A stretch of 41,320 nucleotides of DNA from Pirellulaceae bacterium (GCA_024102795.1 JAGFJK010000219.1:1-41320), one strand, 5' to 3'; shown: positions 9,945-18,058, counted from the stretch's first letter. Program-made: numbers and translations. Notes: generated from the letters alone by a model not told the origin.

Positions 9945-10178
9945 TCACAATTTACCCGCTCCAATGTGAAATGCCGCGTCATGGCCAATGCGAATCACAA
10001 AGGCCTTTCGGTCGGGAAATGCCTGCTTGGCCGCCAGGGCTGCCTCAATGAAGGTGCCACCCAGATAGAATGACTTGGACTCCGGTTCAATGGCAACAAA
10101 TTCGTCGCGATGCTCCGCCTCCAGACGGGTCTTCAGTTCCGTCACGTAAACGTCCTTTGCACGCTGCGCAATCGACAT
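9945..10178 (-). CDS. Small conserved protein of unknown function
   Basis: 77 aa. It starts with MSIAQRAKDVYVTELK, then EFVAIEPESKSFYLGGT and AALAAKQAFPDRKAFVIRIGH. This resembles a short family (VAIE.ESGDYF.G.T..EA...A....P....F..R.G) that I recall being encoded next to retropepsin-like aspartic protease genes; no such protease is here. Function unknown. A GGGGG stretch lies about 10 nt before the ATG. The gene sits inside the 521-bp segment bounded by direct repeats, so it probably arrived with that segment. Confidence 0.6.
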   Translation of the reverse strand: MSIAQRAKDVYVTELKTRLEAEHRDEFVAIEPESKSFYLGGTFIEAALAAKQAFPDRKAFVIRIGHDAAFHIGAGKL

Positions 10179-10243
10179 CTTACGGCCCCCGATTCAATTC
10201 TGGTGACGTGAATAGCCAGTTGATGACGATACTGCATTCGCAA

Positions 10244-10855
10244 CTATTGGCCAACACCGCCTTCTCGACTGCCACCGCACTCCGCAGGACGCGTGTCATC
10301 GCACGAAGGCAAGCGGTAACCCGTCCACCGCGGCCACCAGCAGTACACGGCTTGCCGGTAGTGCGCGTAGTCCGCTCCGAATCGCCGCTCCAGGTCCCGT
10401 TCCTCCCACGGCCGCACCAGGTAGTTCCAGACCGGTCCTCCCGACAGAGCGTACAGGACAACGGCGGGCGAACCGAGCAGCAGTCCGATGGCCACCCCCT
10501 GGCTCAGCCCGGCGATCGCCATCGGATTGCGGACCCAGCGATAGGGCCCGGCCAGCACCAGCCGCCGCGGTCCGTCCAGCGGCAGCGGCGTCCCCTGCCC
10601 TCGCACGGCCATCGTCAGCCCGCTGGCCAGCCCCAGCGATCCGCCCAGCACAAACATTACGCCCCCCGCCGCTCGGCTGAACCAGCCGCTAAAACGAAGC
10701 GCGTCCAGACCACAGGACGATTCCAACCAAAAGACCAGCGCTGGCAGCAGGCCGAGAAACACGGTCCAGAACACGGCGGTTTGCAGCAGCGTCTTGGCGA
10801 CATTCCAGAGCGGGCTGGCCGGCCGAGCGACCCGGCATCGTTGTTGGCCGGTCAT
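10244..10855 (-). CDS. Isoprenylcysteine carboxyl methyltransferase-like membrane protein
   Basis: 203 aa with about five hydrophobic segments. The C-terminal half carries the ICMT/PEMT-type signature: GPYRWVRNPMAIAG, then RPWEERDLERRFGADYAHYRQAVYCWWPR. This family uses SAM to methylate small or lipid substrates at the membrane; the bacterial substrates are mostly unknown. The ATG at 10853-10855 overlaps the stop of the preceding gene (ATGA), so translation is coupled. The last 20 residues (SCDDTRPAECGG...) come from the inserted segment beyond the 47-bp repeat and look non-native. Without the insertion the frame would run on for about 30 codons antisense to the FAD gene. Confidence 0.75.
   Translation of the reverse strand: MTGQQRCRVARPASPLWNVAKTLLQTAVFWTVFLGLLPALVFWLESSCGLDALRFSGWFSRAAGGVMFVLGGSLGLASGLTMAVRGQGTPLPLDGPRRLVLAGPYRWVRNPMAIAGLSQGVAIGLLLGSPAVVLYALSGGPVWNYLVRPWEERDLERRFGADYAHYRQAVYCWWPRWTGYRLPSCDDTRPAECGGSREGGVGQ
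10308..10354. repeat. 47-bp direct repeat, right copy
   Basis: Partner of 9787-9833. This copy lies within the methyltransferase gene and encodes its VYCWWPRWTGYRLP segment. It is probably the original copy with respect to that gene. Confidence 0.9.
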
Positions 10856-11277
10856 GGTTCGACTCGCCAGGGACGCAGCAGCCAGGCCAGCAACAGCGGC
10901 ACGACCAGCGACGGGCACATTAGCAGCGCGCCCAGCCAGGCGCTCGGTTCCAGCCAGCCGAGCGCGAGGCAGTAGAGCGCCGCGTACCCGGCCGCTCCGG
11001 CGTGCAGGCACAGCACGCCCCACGCCCAGCGCCGCTGTTGGCTCAGGCCATAAGCGGCCAGCAGCGATCCGCCAGCAAACAGCAGCAGATCCGCCGGAGC
11101 AAATGCCCAAAGCGTGCTTTCGGGCGCCCCGCCGGCCATGAACCACGTCCGCGACGCGGGCCAGCCAAGTAACATGCTCCACCAGGCCAGCCCGCCCAGC
11201 CCCTGCAGCGCCAGATACGCGACCGCCGCACGGCGAATAGAAGTTACGCGAACGGACCCAGTGTCGGGCTTCGGCAT
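10852..11277 (-). CDS. Small multi-pass membrane protein, unknown function
   Basis: 141 aa with about four transmembrane segments (AAVAYLALQGLGGLAWW, STLWAFAPADLLLFAGGSLLAAYG, WGVLCLHAGAAGYAALYCLALG, LVVPLLLAWLLRPW). No motif recognised. It is the first gene of a two-gene operon with the methyltransferase (ATGA overlap), so it may supply or bind that enzyme's substrate. The ATG (11275-11277) is at the edge of a dispersed 30-bp repeat, and no separate ribosome site is visible. The native N-terminus may therefore have been altered by the repeat. Confidence 0.65.
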   Translation of the reverse strand: MPKPDTGSVRVTSIRRAAVAYLALQGLGGLAWWSMLLGWPASRTWFMAGGAPESTLWAFAPADLLLFAGGSLLAAYGLSQQRRWAWGVLCLHAGAAGYAALYCLALGWLEPSAWLGALLMCPSLVVPLLLAWLLRPWRVEP

Positions 11278-11305
11278 AGTCGCCTTTCGCTCCGCGAAAG
11301 TAGCG
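11277..11305. repeat. REP-A copy 1
   Basis: TAGTCGCCTTTCGCTCCGCG followed by AAAGTAGCG. The core CTTTCGC-3-GCGAAAG is a 7-bp hairpin. Same orientation as copy 3 (21511-21540), inverted to copies 2 and 4. Confidence 0.85.
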
Positions 11306-11358
11306 GAAGCGTCTGGACGCACTGTTAGCGGATCAATTGAATGCCGAAACGCGGCCCG

Positions 11359-11388
11359 CGCTACTTTCGCGGAGCGAAAGGCGACTAT
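11359..11388. repeat. REP-A copy 2 (inverted to copy 1)
   Basis: The reverse complement of copy 1, ending in GGCGACTA. The pair forms an inverted couple around about 50 bp between the Tat-protein gene and the small membrane protein gene, a BIME-like arrangement. Confidence 0.85.
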
Positions 11389-11417
11389 GGCGGAGCGCCA
11401 GGCGACAACGCGGTTTC

Positions 11418-12941
11418 TCAGGCCCGCAGCGCGGCCCGCGTGCGCGCGACCAGCCGGTTGTCGGGACCGGCCGAACCGCGCAGCTTGAACACGCTGCTGG
11501 CCAGGAAGCGGTCCCGGTACGGCGCCGATACGTGGTAGTAGTCCTCCAGCACGGCCGAACTGAACTTGTAGTCGTGGGAATCGTTCCCCTTGAGGAAGAT
11601 CAGCCGGCGAGCGGCGTCGATCAGCGGCTCCGGAGGTTGCTGCCCCAGGAATGCCAGCACCTTGGCCGCGGCCCGGTTGGGGTTGCCGCTGACGTCCTCA
11701 AAGATGTCGGCCAGCGCGTCGTCACCGCGCAGCGTGGCAGGCTCCAGTTCGTTGACTCGGGCGTCGCCCACGTTGCCGCGGCCCTTCATCGCTTCGCGGA
11801 ACAGCGGCAGGAAAGCGGCGTTCTGCAACAGCACCAGGCGGCGCGTGTGATCGTCGGCCGCGGCCCGGTAGATGTAATTCATTGCGTTGGTGCTGGTCAC
11901 CGCGTGCAGCGCCACGATCCCCGGCTGCCGCATCAGCAGCTCGCCAGCCTGCAGGAACAAGGCGTCATAGACCGACTGCGGCGAAACGCCCTCGTTCAAC
12001 ATCTTCACCACCAGGTCGCACGACTCATCGGCAGACGCCGTTCGCAAGGCGACCAGCAACTCCTCGGTGGCCGCCTCCCGCAGTTCGCCGCCGCGCCAGT
12101 CCGCGCGAATCTCCTCGGCCAGCTTCTCGTTGCGCCGGCCCGCCCGGTCCGCCGCCAGGTCGCTGTCGGCCGGGTTCGGCTCGCCCTCGTGATTCAACAA
12201 CGCGTAGGCCAGCGACCTCAGCACCGGTTCGGCATGGTGCCAGCCGATACAGTTCAGCGTCCGCCAACTGTTGGCCACGTAGATCGCCTTGTGCCCGATG
12301 CTGCGGAAGTCCCGCACGCCGAAGCGAGCGAACATTTCGAACAGCTCGTTCGAACCGGCCGAACGCGCCATGGCCGCCACCGAAACGTCGGCCGCCGGCA
12401 CGTCCCAACGCTCCATCGCCCGCTGGAAAGCCGCGCCAGCGTCGGCCGCCGCGGGTAACGACCCTTCGGCGACCGGGGCCATCGTCCAGTTCCCCTCGCG
12501 CACGTCGCGGGCCTGCGAGCTCTTGAACTCGTCCAAGGCCCAAAAAATCGGCAACCAACGGTCGCTGTCCGGCGCCGACAGACTGGCCAGATGCGCCGAG
12601 TTGACGACCAGCACCGCATGGAATTTGAATCCCACCGACGGGCGAGGCTGAATGTTGCGGACACCAGCCAGCAGCAGCGCCGCCAGCAAGTCCCGGTAGC
12701 TCAGGCCTTGCTGCACTCGGCGCGCGACCACTTCCAGCAGTTCGTCCCGCGGCGTCTCCTCCAGCAGCCGGACCAGCGGTTCAACCGACGCGTCCAGACG
12801 AACTGTGGTCGCGTCCAAAGCCGCCTCCTGGGCCGACACCGCTCGCAGATTCGATAGAAACGCCAGGTCGCCCAGGCCGGCCAGCGTGCCGGCGGCCAGC
12901 GATGATTGCAGAAATCGACGACGTCCCAGATGTCCGGCCAT
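11418..12941 (-). CDS. Tat-exported protein of unknown function
   Basis: 507 aa. It starts MAGHLGRRRFLQSSLAAGTLAGLG, a twin-arginine signal ending near AVSAQ. The mature part is mostly helical and rich in Asp/Glu/Arg/Leu. It contains the conserved-looking stretches GWHHAEPVLRSLAYALLNHEG and DSHDYKFSSAVLEDY, with several His that could bind metal. I recognise no named family; similar Tat proteins occur in planctomycetes without known function. The ATG at 12939-12941 has GGGAG 10 nt upstream. It lies 190 nt downstream of the Rrf2 regulator on the same strand, so it may be that regulator's target or share its transcript. Confidence 0.8.
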   Translation of the reverse strand: MAGHLGRRRFLQSSLAAGTLAGLGDLAFLSNLRAVSAQEAALDATTVRLDASVEPLVRLLEETPRDELLEVVARRVQQGLSYRDLLAALLLAGVRNIQPRPSVGFKFHAVLVVNSAHLASLSAPDSDRWLPIFWALDEFKSSQARDVREGNWTMAPVAEGSLPAAADAGAAFQRAMERWDVPAADVSVAAMARSAGSNELFEMFARFGVRDFRSIGHKAIYVANSWRTLNCIGWHHAEPVLRSLAYALLNHEGEPNPADSDLAADRAGRRNEKLAEEIRADWRGGELREAATEELLVALRTASADESCDLVVKMLNEGVSPQSVYDALFLQAGELLMRQPGIVALHAVTSTNAMNYIYRAAADDHTRRLVLLQNAAFLPLFREAMKGRGNVGDARVNELEPATLRGDDALADIFEDVSGNPNRAAAKVLAFLGQQPPEPLIDAARRLIFLKGNDSHDYKFSSAVLEDYYHVSAPYRDRFLASSVFKLRGSAGPDNRLVARTRAALRA

Positions 12942-13131
12942 CTTGGTCACTCCCTTCGGAAAAGATGTGATGAGCGAGGAGGAGGAGTCAGCCCCAAGGG
13001 GCGAGAACACGCGCGAGACCGCGGTTACCCGGTCACAGCCCTTGCCGCGGCAGCATGCCGCCAGCTCAGCTTGCCACAGATCGCCGCTCGACGCAAGCAA
13101 AAACCGCTTGCCACCGCCGTCCCCGGTGCCG

Positions 13132-13545
13132 TTACTTCCGGCGCCCTGCGGGGGCTTCCAGCAGTTGCGACAACTTGATCGCCTCCAACTGCTCGCGAGC
13201 CGTCAAGGTGACCTGCTTCAGGGCGTCGTGCAGCAGCAACTGGGATTCGGCCGGCAACCCTTCGCCGACCGGATCGTCCGCCTCCATCGGCCCCTCAATC
13301 GCCTCAATCACCTCCAGCAGCGACACATCGTCCGGAGATCGCACCAAAGCGTATCCGCCATCCACGCCCCGCGTCGAACGCAGGATGCCGTGCGTGACCA
13401 GGTTGCGCAAGATCTGCAGCAGAAACCGCTCCGGCATGTTCCCTTCCGCCGCTAACTGACTGCAGGGAACCGGAACCGAAGACGAACTGCGAGCCAACTG
13501 GATGGTGGCCTGAACCGCATACGAAACCGTGCGGGAAAGTTTCAT
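13132..13545 (-). CDS. Rrf2-family transcriptional regulator lacking Fe-S cysteines
   Basis: 137 aa. MKLSRTVSYAVQATIQLA and the winged helix-turn-helix with ILRNLVTHGILRSTRGVDGGYAL are diagnostic of Rrf2 (IscR/NsrR/CymR/RirA). The dimerisation region has SLLEVIEAIEGP. Members that bind [2Fe-2S] or [4Fe-4S] carry three Cys around residues 90-105; here that stretch (DDPVGEGLPAESQLLLHDAL) has none, and the only Cys is near residue 28. It therefore probably senses without a cluster, as CymR does. The ATG at 13543-13545 is where the family begins. Its own upstream region holds palindromes consistent with autoregulation. Confidence 0.88.
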   Translation of the reverse strand: MKLSRTVSYAVQATIQLARSSSSVPVPCSQLAAEGNMPERFLLQILRNLVTHGILRSTRGVDGGYALVRSPDDVSLLEVIEAIEGPMEADDPVGEGLPAESQLLLHDALKQVTLTAREQLEAIKLSQLLEAPAGRRK

Positions 13546-13609
13546 GCTTCGGATTCCGAGGACTTCGACCGGACGAGCACGCAAGATTCAATGTCTTGAC
13601 ATCCAGTTC

Positions 13610-13627
13610 ACGGATCGAGTCATCCGT
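13610..13627. promoter_or_regulatory. Inverted repeat ACGGAT-6-ATCCGT in the Rrf2 leader
   Basis: A perfect 6-bp dyad, 65 to 82 nt upstream of the rrf2-like ATG, between the putative promoter and the gene. It could be a second operator or an RNA hairpin. Confidence 0.35.
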
Positions 13628-13652
13628 TCAATCCGCTTGACACTTGTCGCCC

Positions 13653-13680
13653 AATCTAACACAGCGAAAGCAAATGTCAA
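13653..13680 (-). promoter_or_regulatory. Likely promoter of the Rrf2 gene
   Basis: On the minus strand TTGACA (13680-13675), a 16-nt spacer and TAGATT (13658-13653). Good sigma70-like match, about 110 nt upstream of the ATG. Confidence 0.5.
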
Positions 13681-13697
13681 TTAAAGCCTTTTGACAT
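13674..13697. promoter_or_regulatory. Palindromic operator candidate overlapping the Rrf2 promoter
   Basis: ATGTCAA and TTGACAT form perfect 7-bp arms around a 10-nt centre. One arm is the -35 hexamer, so a bound dimer would block RNA polymerase. The 24-bp span fits known Rrf2 operators. Confidence 0.5.
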
Positions 13698-13771
13698 GCG
13701 TGCCCGGAAGATCAGGCGGCGTAACGCTCGAATGGGCCATGTGATACCACCCTGACGGGTGATTCTTCAGG

Positions 13772-14100
13772 GCAGGTGCGAGGGTGACACGGGCTGGAAG
13801 CCGGTGCGAGGGCGAAACGAGCTGGAAGCCGGTGCGAGGGGAACACGGGCTGGAAGCTGGCGCGAGGGGAACACGGGCTGGAAGCCCATGCTACGGCGAC
13901 ACGAGCTGGAAGCTGGCGCGAGGGGAACACGGGCTGGAAGCTGGCGCGAGGGGAACACGGGCTGGAAGCTGGCGCGAGGGCGACACGAGCTGGAAGCTGG
14001 CGCGAGGGGAACACGGGCTGGAAGCCCATGCTACGGCGACACGAGCTGGAAGCCGGTGCGAGGGGGACACGGGCTGGAAGCCCATGCTACGGCTACGGCT
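13772..14100. repeat. 28-bp intergenic minisatellite, 10 full units
   Basis: Ten exactly 28-bp units from 13793 to 14072, with a partial unit before and a degenerate one after. Each unit is GCTGGAAG, then one of three 10-mers (CCGGTGCGAG, CTGGCGCGAG or CCCATGCTAC), then a G-rich ten-base end finishing ACGG or ACGA. There are no unique spacers, so it is not a CRISPR array. It fills the gap between the Rrf2 promoter and lspA. Open frames across it are repeat artefacts. Confidence 0.95.
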
Positions 14101-14128
14101 ACGTTAAGGCCCGTTCGCGCTGGGGCAG

Positions 14129-14707
14129 CTAGGCGTCGGCCGGTTTGCTGTCCGGCTGGTGGTGCCAGAAGGCGTGCAGGACCAGCATGCCGGCGCCCAC
14201 GACCAGCAGGCAGTCGGCAATATTGAAGTTGGGCCAGGTAAAGTCGCCGTACCGCAACAGAATCCAGTCCCGAACGGCGTTGCGGACCGAGGCGTCGACG
14301 CCCTCGTAGTGCCAGAGCCCCAGGCGGTCGTAAAGGTTGCCGAAGATCCCGCCCGTCACGCCCCCCAAGGCGATCGTCAACCAGGGGTCGCGGGCCGCTC
14401 CCGCCCAGAACAGCCAGGCCAGGATGCCCAGAAAGGCCAGCACCGACAGCACGGCGAACCAGTGCGCGTTGCCGGCCCCCAGCCCAAACAGGGCCCCCGT
14501 GTTCAGGGCCGTTTCGATCCCGACGTAGCCTTCCCAGATCCACCACTCGTTGTCCGCCCGCGGCATGCCCCGCCAGCGAAAGACCCACTCCTTGGTCGCC
14601 AGATCCAGAGCGCATCCGGTCACCGCGATCGAACCGTACGTCAGATAGCGGTCCCAGGAAACGGCCGCTGGACGGTCGAGCTTAACGTCCTTCAAGCTTG
14701 CTTGCAC
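14129..14707 (-). CDS. lspA: Lipoprotein signal peptidase (signal peptidase II)
   Basis: About 192 aa with four hydrophobic segments. It cleaves the signal peptide of diacylglyceryl-modified prolipoproteins in the inner membrane. The two catalytic Asp boxes are visible: GGVTGGIFGNLYDRLG and WPNFNIADCLLVVGAG. The N-terminal GCALDLATKEWVF also fits the family. The GTG at 14705-14707 is my choice: it leaves a short lead before the first membrane segment and overlaps the DksA-type gene by 26 nt. An ATG at 14824 would add 39 residues overlapping that gene. The sulfate-binding lipoprotein at 26504-27559 would be one substrate. Confidence 0.9.
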   Translation of the reverse strand: MQASLKDVKLDRPAAVSWDRYLTYGSIAVTGCALDLATKEWVFRWRGMPRADNEWWIWEGYVGIETALNTGALFGLGAGNAHWFAVLSVLAFLGILAWLFWAGAARDPWLTIALGGVTGGIFGNLYDRLGLWHYEGVDASVRNAVRDWILLRYGDFTWPNFNIADCLLVVGAGMLVLHAFWHHQPDSKPADA

Positions 14708-15053
14708 ACTTGACACAGTAGGCCGTGAACGGGATGGCGTTGAGACGCGTCTTGGGGATCTTGCCCCCACACTCCAGGCACGAACCATAAACGCCGTCTT
14801 CAATCCGTTCAAGAGCAGCTTCAATCCGGCCCAGCGTCTCCTCCTCGTTTTCCATCAGGCTGAGCGTGAACTCCTGCTCGAAATTGTCCGTGCCCATATC
14901 GGCCATATGAATCGGCATGCTGGACAGGTCGCCACAGGCCTCGCTGCGAGGTTTCCTCAGAGCGGCACTGGCCATGGCGTTGACATCCCCTCGCAGGCGG
15001 GCCCGCAACCGCAGCAGCCGCTCCTTGTATTCCTTCAACTCGGCCTTCTTCAT
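14682..15053 (-). CDS. DksA/TraR-family zinc-finger protein
   Basis: 123 aa. A coiled-coil N-terminus (MKKAELKEYKERLLRLRARL) is followed by a C-terminal four-Cys zinc finger: CLECGGKIPKTRLNAIPFTAYCVKC (CX2C-17-CX2C). DksA-type proteins enter the RNA polymerase secondary channel. This one has DMGTDNFEQEF at the coiled-coil tip region in place of the DXXDXA loop of E. coli DksA, like the shorter Gram-positive and planctomycete relatives whose role is unclear. A GGAGGG ribosome site precedes the ATG. It overlaps lspA, which fits a common arrangement of dksA-like genes with lspA. Confidence 0.85.
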   Translation of the reverse strand: MKKAELKEYKERLLRLRARLRGDVNAMASAALRKPRSEACGDLSSMPIHMADMGTDNFEQEFTLSLMENEEETLGRIEAALERIEDGVYGSCLECGGKIPKTRLNAIPFTAYCVKCASKLEGR

Positions 15054-15127
15054 CTCGCCCTCCAGCCTGCTGATGGTTGCCGGTGCGCGCCGAACCGGGC
15101 TGCGAGCGCCGGTCCCAGCAAACCCCT

Positions 15128-15155
15128 ATTTTAGTCGTCATCAATAGATTGTCAA
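15128..15155 (-). promoter_or_regulatory. Likely promoter of the dksA-like/lspA operon
   Basis: TTGACA (15155-15150), a 16-nt spacer and TAAAAT (15133-15128) on the minus strand, about 75 nt upstream of the ATG. A strong sigma70-like match. Confidence 0.55.
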
Positions 15156-15251
15156 ATGGCCAGCATCCGAATCGACATCGGGACATGCGTCGCAAGTGTT
15201 TGGCATAAAACGCTTTATGGATCTCGTTCCGGCGCTTGCCAGGAACTCAAC

Positions 15252-15280
15252 TTGAAGTCGCTACCTGGGTGACGTAGACT
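15252..15280 (+). promoter_or_regulatory. Possible thrC promoter
   Basis: TTGAAG (15252-15257), a 17-nt spacer and TAGACT (15275-15280), 52 nt before the thrC start. A moderate match. An ATAAA/TTTAT dyad lies upstream at 15204-15219. Confidence 0.3.
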
Positions 15281-15331
15281 ACGGCAGCGCGTTACCGACC
15301 CCCCAAACTCCTTGTCCAACGCCACTCGACC

Positions 15332-16732
15332 GTGCCCCGTACCGATGTCGCCTTCCAAAGGTGCATTTCCCCCGACTGCGGTGCCACGCGTGGTATCGAC
15401 GAAGTGCTGGTCGCATGCCCTGAATGCGGGGGTCTGCTCGATGTCGCCTACGACTGGGATCGAGCCACCCCGCCAACCAGCCTCCGGCAGTTCGAAGCCA
15501 AATGGTCCAGGCGCTCCGAGCCGCTCTGCTTCAGCGGCGTCTGGCGGTTCCACGATCTGCTGCCGTTCGCACCCCCGGAGTGCGTAGTCACGGTAGGAGA
15601 AGGTCAAACCCTGCTGCAGCAGGCAGATCACGTGGGGCGGTACATCGGCCTGCAGCCAGGGCGCCTGCACCTGCAGTATGAGGGAATGAACCCCTCGGGC
15701 AGCTTCAAAGACAACGGCATGTCGGCCGCCTTCACCCACGCTCGGACGACGGGGGCCCAGCGGGCCGCCTGCGCCTCGACCGGCAACACCAGCGCGTCGC
15801 TGGCCATGTATTGCTCGGTAACCCGCCTGATGAAAGCGGTCATCTTCATCGGCTCCGGCAAGATCTCGTACGGCAAGCTGTCGCAGGCACTCGACTACGG
15901 CGCCCTGACGGTCCAGATTGCCGGCGACTTCGACGACGCGATGGCCCGCGTCCGCGAAGTCTGCCAGGAACTGGGCATCTACCTGGTCAACAGCATCAAC
16001 CCGTTTCGCCTCGAAGGCCAGAAGACGATCATGTATCGCGTGCTGGAGGCCCTGGCGTGGGAACCTCCCGACTGGATCGTCGTGCCAGGCGGCAATCTGG
16101 GGAATTCAAGCGCCTTTGGCAAGGCGTTCTCCGAACTGCGGGAGCTCGGCCTGCTGGACCACGTGCCGCGTCTGGCGGTGATCAACGCCGACGGTGCCGA
16201 CACGCTGTACGAGTTGTACGAGCAGCGGCAGTTACGCTGGGAGGGCGGCCGGCCGGCACTGGTGACGGCCTGCCAGTACTACGACGAGCTGGACCGGGAG
16301 CATCGCAAGGCTTCGACGATCGCCAGCGCGATCGAAATCAACCGGCCGGTGAATCTGACCAAGTGCCTGCGGGCCCTGGAGGTATGTGACGGTGTGGTCC
16401 GCCGCGTCTCGGACCAGGAGATCCTGGACGCCAAGGCTCAGGTGGGCTCTGGCGGGATCGGTTGCGAGCCGGCCAGTGCGGCCAGCGTGGCCGGCGCGCG
16501 GCTGCTGCGTCAGCAAGGCGTGATCGGGGCCGACGAGCGGGTGGTCTGCATCCTGACCGGCCATCTGCTGAAGGATCCCACGGCCACCGTGGCGTACCAC
16601 ACGACGGACCAGGAACAGTTCAACCAGGTATTGGGCAGCCGGGGCGTGCGGCGCGCGTCGTTCGCCAACCGCGCGGTCGCCGTGGGCAACGACCTGGACG
16701 AGATCGTCAAGGCGATCCGGCTGTACAGCTAA
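15332..16732 (+). CDS. thrC: Threonine synthase
   Basis: 466 aa, PLP-dependent fold type II. It converts O-phosphohomoserine to threonine. [11 protein letters not shown] holds the PLP lysine (K126); [10 protein letters not shown] and the Gly-rich [14 protein letters not shown] bind the cofactor phosphate. The N-terminus has four Cys (C11, C16, C30, C33; CX4C and CX2C) forming a zinc-ribbon-like extension, as in the archaeal/plant-type ThrC subgroup. The GTG at 15332 has no clear ribosome site but fits the family start. The C-terminal TGHLLKDP is typical. dapB follows after 22 nt, so two aspartate-family amino-acid genes are paired. Confidence 0.93.
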   Translation: MPRTDVAFQRCISPDCGATRGIDEVLVACPECGGLLDVAYDWDRATPPTSLRQFEAKWSRRSEPLCFSGVWRFHDLLPFAPPECVVTVGEGQTLLQQADHVGRYIGLQPGRLHLQYEGMNPSGSFKDNGMSAAFTHARTTGAQRAACASTGNTSASLAMYCSVTRLMKAVIFIGSGKISYGKLSQALDYGALTVQIAGDFDDAMARVREVCQELGIYLVNSINPFRLEGQKTIMYRVLEALAWEPPDWIVVPGGNLGNSSAFGKAFSELRELGLLDHVPRLAVINADGADTLYELYEQRQLRWEGGRPALVTACQYYDELDREHRKASTIASAIEINRPVNLTKCLRALEVCDGVVRRVSDQEILDAKAQVGSGGIGCEPASAASVAGARLLRQQGVIGADERVVCILTGHLLKDPTATVAYHTTDQEQFNQVLGSRGVRRASFANRAVAVGNDLDEIVKAIRLYS

Positions 16733-16754
16733 GTTCGAGCAGAAGGGAGCGAGC

Positions 16755-17555
16755 ATGGATCCCCGACGGATTGGCATTCAAGGCGCCGCCGGCCGCATGG
16801 GAAAGCGGCTGGTGGCGTTGGCGGCCGCCGACAAGCAGTTGCAACTGGTGGCCGCCCTGGAGTCGCCGCGCCATCCGGACCTGGGCAAGGACGCCGGCGC
16901 GGTGGCCGGCATCGAACCGCTGGGTGTCCCCTTGTCGGCCGACTGGCCCGAACGGCTCGACGTGGTGATCGACTTCTCGGTTGCCGCCGCGTCGCGCGAA
17001 GTGGCTCGCCAGTGTGTCCAGCACCACGCGGCGCTGGTGCTGGCCACCACGGGTCTCGACGCCGTGGCGGAACAGGAGGTCCGAGCCGCAGCCGGCCAGG
17101 TGCCGATCGTCTGGGCTCCGAACATGAGCCTGGCGGTCAACCTGGCAATGAAGCTGGCCCGGGTCGCGGCCGAGGCGTTGCGTGATAATCCGCACGGCGT
17201 CGACGTGGAGATTATCGAACGGCATCATCGTTTCAAGGAGGACTCGCCCAGCGGCACGGCCCTGCGGTTCGGCCAGATTATCGGCCAGGTCATGGGCCAG
17301 TCGCGCCAGGCGCACGGACGCCATGGTCTGGTGGGCCGGCGCCCGGCGGACGAGATCGGTTATCATGCGGTGCGGGTCGGTGACAATCCGGGCGAGCATA
17401 CCATCGTCTTCGGGCTGCTGGGCGAGTCGGTGGAGATCCACGTGCAGGCGACCAACCGGGACTGTTACGCTCTGGGAGCCCTGGCCGCCGCCAAGTGGGT
17501 CGCCAACCGGCCGCCGGGCATTTACAGTATGGACGACGTGCTCGGCCTGGCCTGA
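16755..17555 (+). CDS. dapB: 4-hydroxy-tetrahydrodipicolinate reductase
   Basis: 266 aa. It reduces the DapA product in lysine and diaminopimelate synthesis. The N-terminal GIQGAAGRMGK binds NAD(P)H; ATTGLD and APNMSLAVN are family blocks; ERHHRFKEDSPSGTA (H157, H158, K161) is the catalytic signature. Length and start are typical, and AGAAGGGAG precedes the ATG. Diaminopimelate feeds peptidoglycan, which planctomycetes are now known to make. Probably co-transcribed with thrC and with the small protein gene 17 nt downstream. Confidence 0.95.
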   Translation: MDPRRIGIQGAAGRMGKRLVALAAADKQLQLVAALESPRHPDLGKDAGAVAGIEPLGVPLSADWPERLDVVIDFSVAAASREVARQCVQHHAALVLATTGLDAVAEQEVRAAAGQVPIVWAPNMSLAVNLAMKLARVAAEALRDNPHGVDVEIIERHHRFKEDSPSGTALRFGQIIGQVMGQSRQAHGRHGLVGRRPADEIGYHAVRVGDNPGEHTIVFGLLGESVEIHVQATNRDCYALGALAAAKWVANRPPGIYSMDDVLGLA

Positions 17556-17572
17556 AACCGGGAGGGCTGGCC

Positions 17573-17953
17573 ATGGCCAAATGCGACGAAGGCTATCGCT
17601 GCGACGTATGCGGCGAGGACGTGGAGCGGATTACGGACAGCGGTCTGTATCTGCGGTACGTGGTCGGCATGCTCGACCCGGAAACGCTGCACACCTCGCC
17701 CGAACGCCACCTGGCCTGCGATCCGGTGCTTTCGCAGTTTGTCGTGCATCCCGACTTTCCGCCGCAAGCGGTGCAGGGCGATTTTGATAAGCGGACGCTG
17801 GATGAACGGTTTGTCCGCCAGCGGGAACAGTTGGTCACTCGCGGCTGGCTGCGGCTGCGGGAGCTGGCCCGGCAGGACGGCCTCTCGTTGCTGGAGTACC
17901 CGTTGCCCGAGGTCCAGGAGCAGATGCGGCGGAAGGCCGGCGCCACGGAATGA
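17573..17953 (+). CDS. Small Cys-containing conserved protein, unknown function
   Basis: 126 aa. The N-terminus MAKCDEGYRCDVCGEDVE has C4, C10 and C13, with another Cys in HLACDP near residue 50, so zinc binding is plausible. The rest is hydrophilic, with FDKRTLDERFVRQREQLVTRGW and LLEYPLPEVQEQMRRK. I do not recognise a named family, though proteins like this seem common in planctomycetes. It is 17 nt after dapB with GGGAGG upstream, so it belongs to that operon. A role in lysine or threonine synthesis is not implied by sequence. Confidence 0.7.
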   Translation: MAKCDEGYRCDVCGEDVERITDSGLYLRYVVGMLDPETLHTSPERHLACDPVLSQFVVHPDFPPQAVQGDFDKRTLDERFVRQREQLVTRGWLRLRELARQDGLSLLEYPLPEVQEQMRRKAGATE

Positions 17954-18058
17954 ATCCGCCACGGAAAGAAGCCGCCGCGGGTTCGCCGATTCGAATTCCG
18001 GCGTCGTCTCTCGACTGAACTTGTCCTCCAAGCCAGATCAAACATTCAGGTGCTCATC

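Noticed and set aside
13772..14100. The 28-bp array as a CRISPR or as coding sequence
   Set aside because: Units are contiguous with no unique spacers, and frames across it encode only the repeat (GWKP/ELEAGARG) on both strands.
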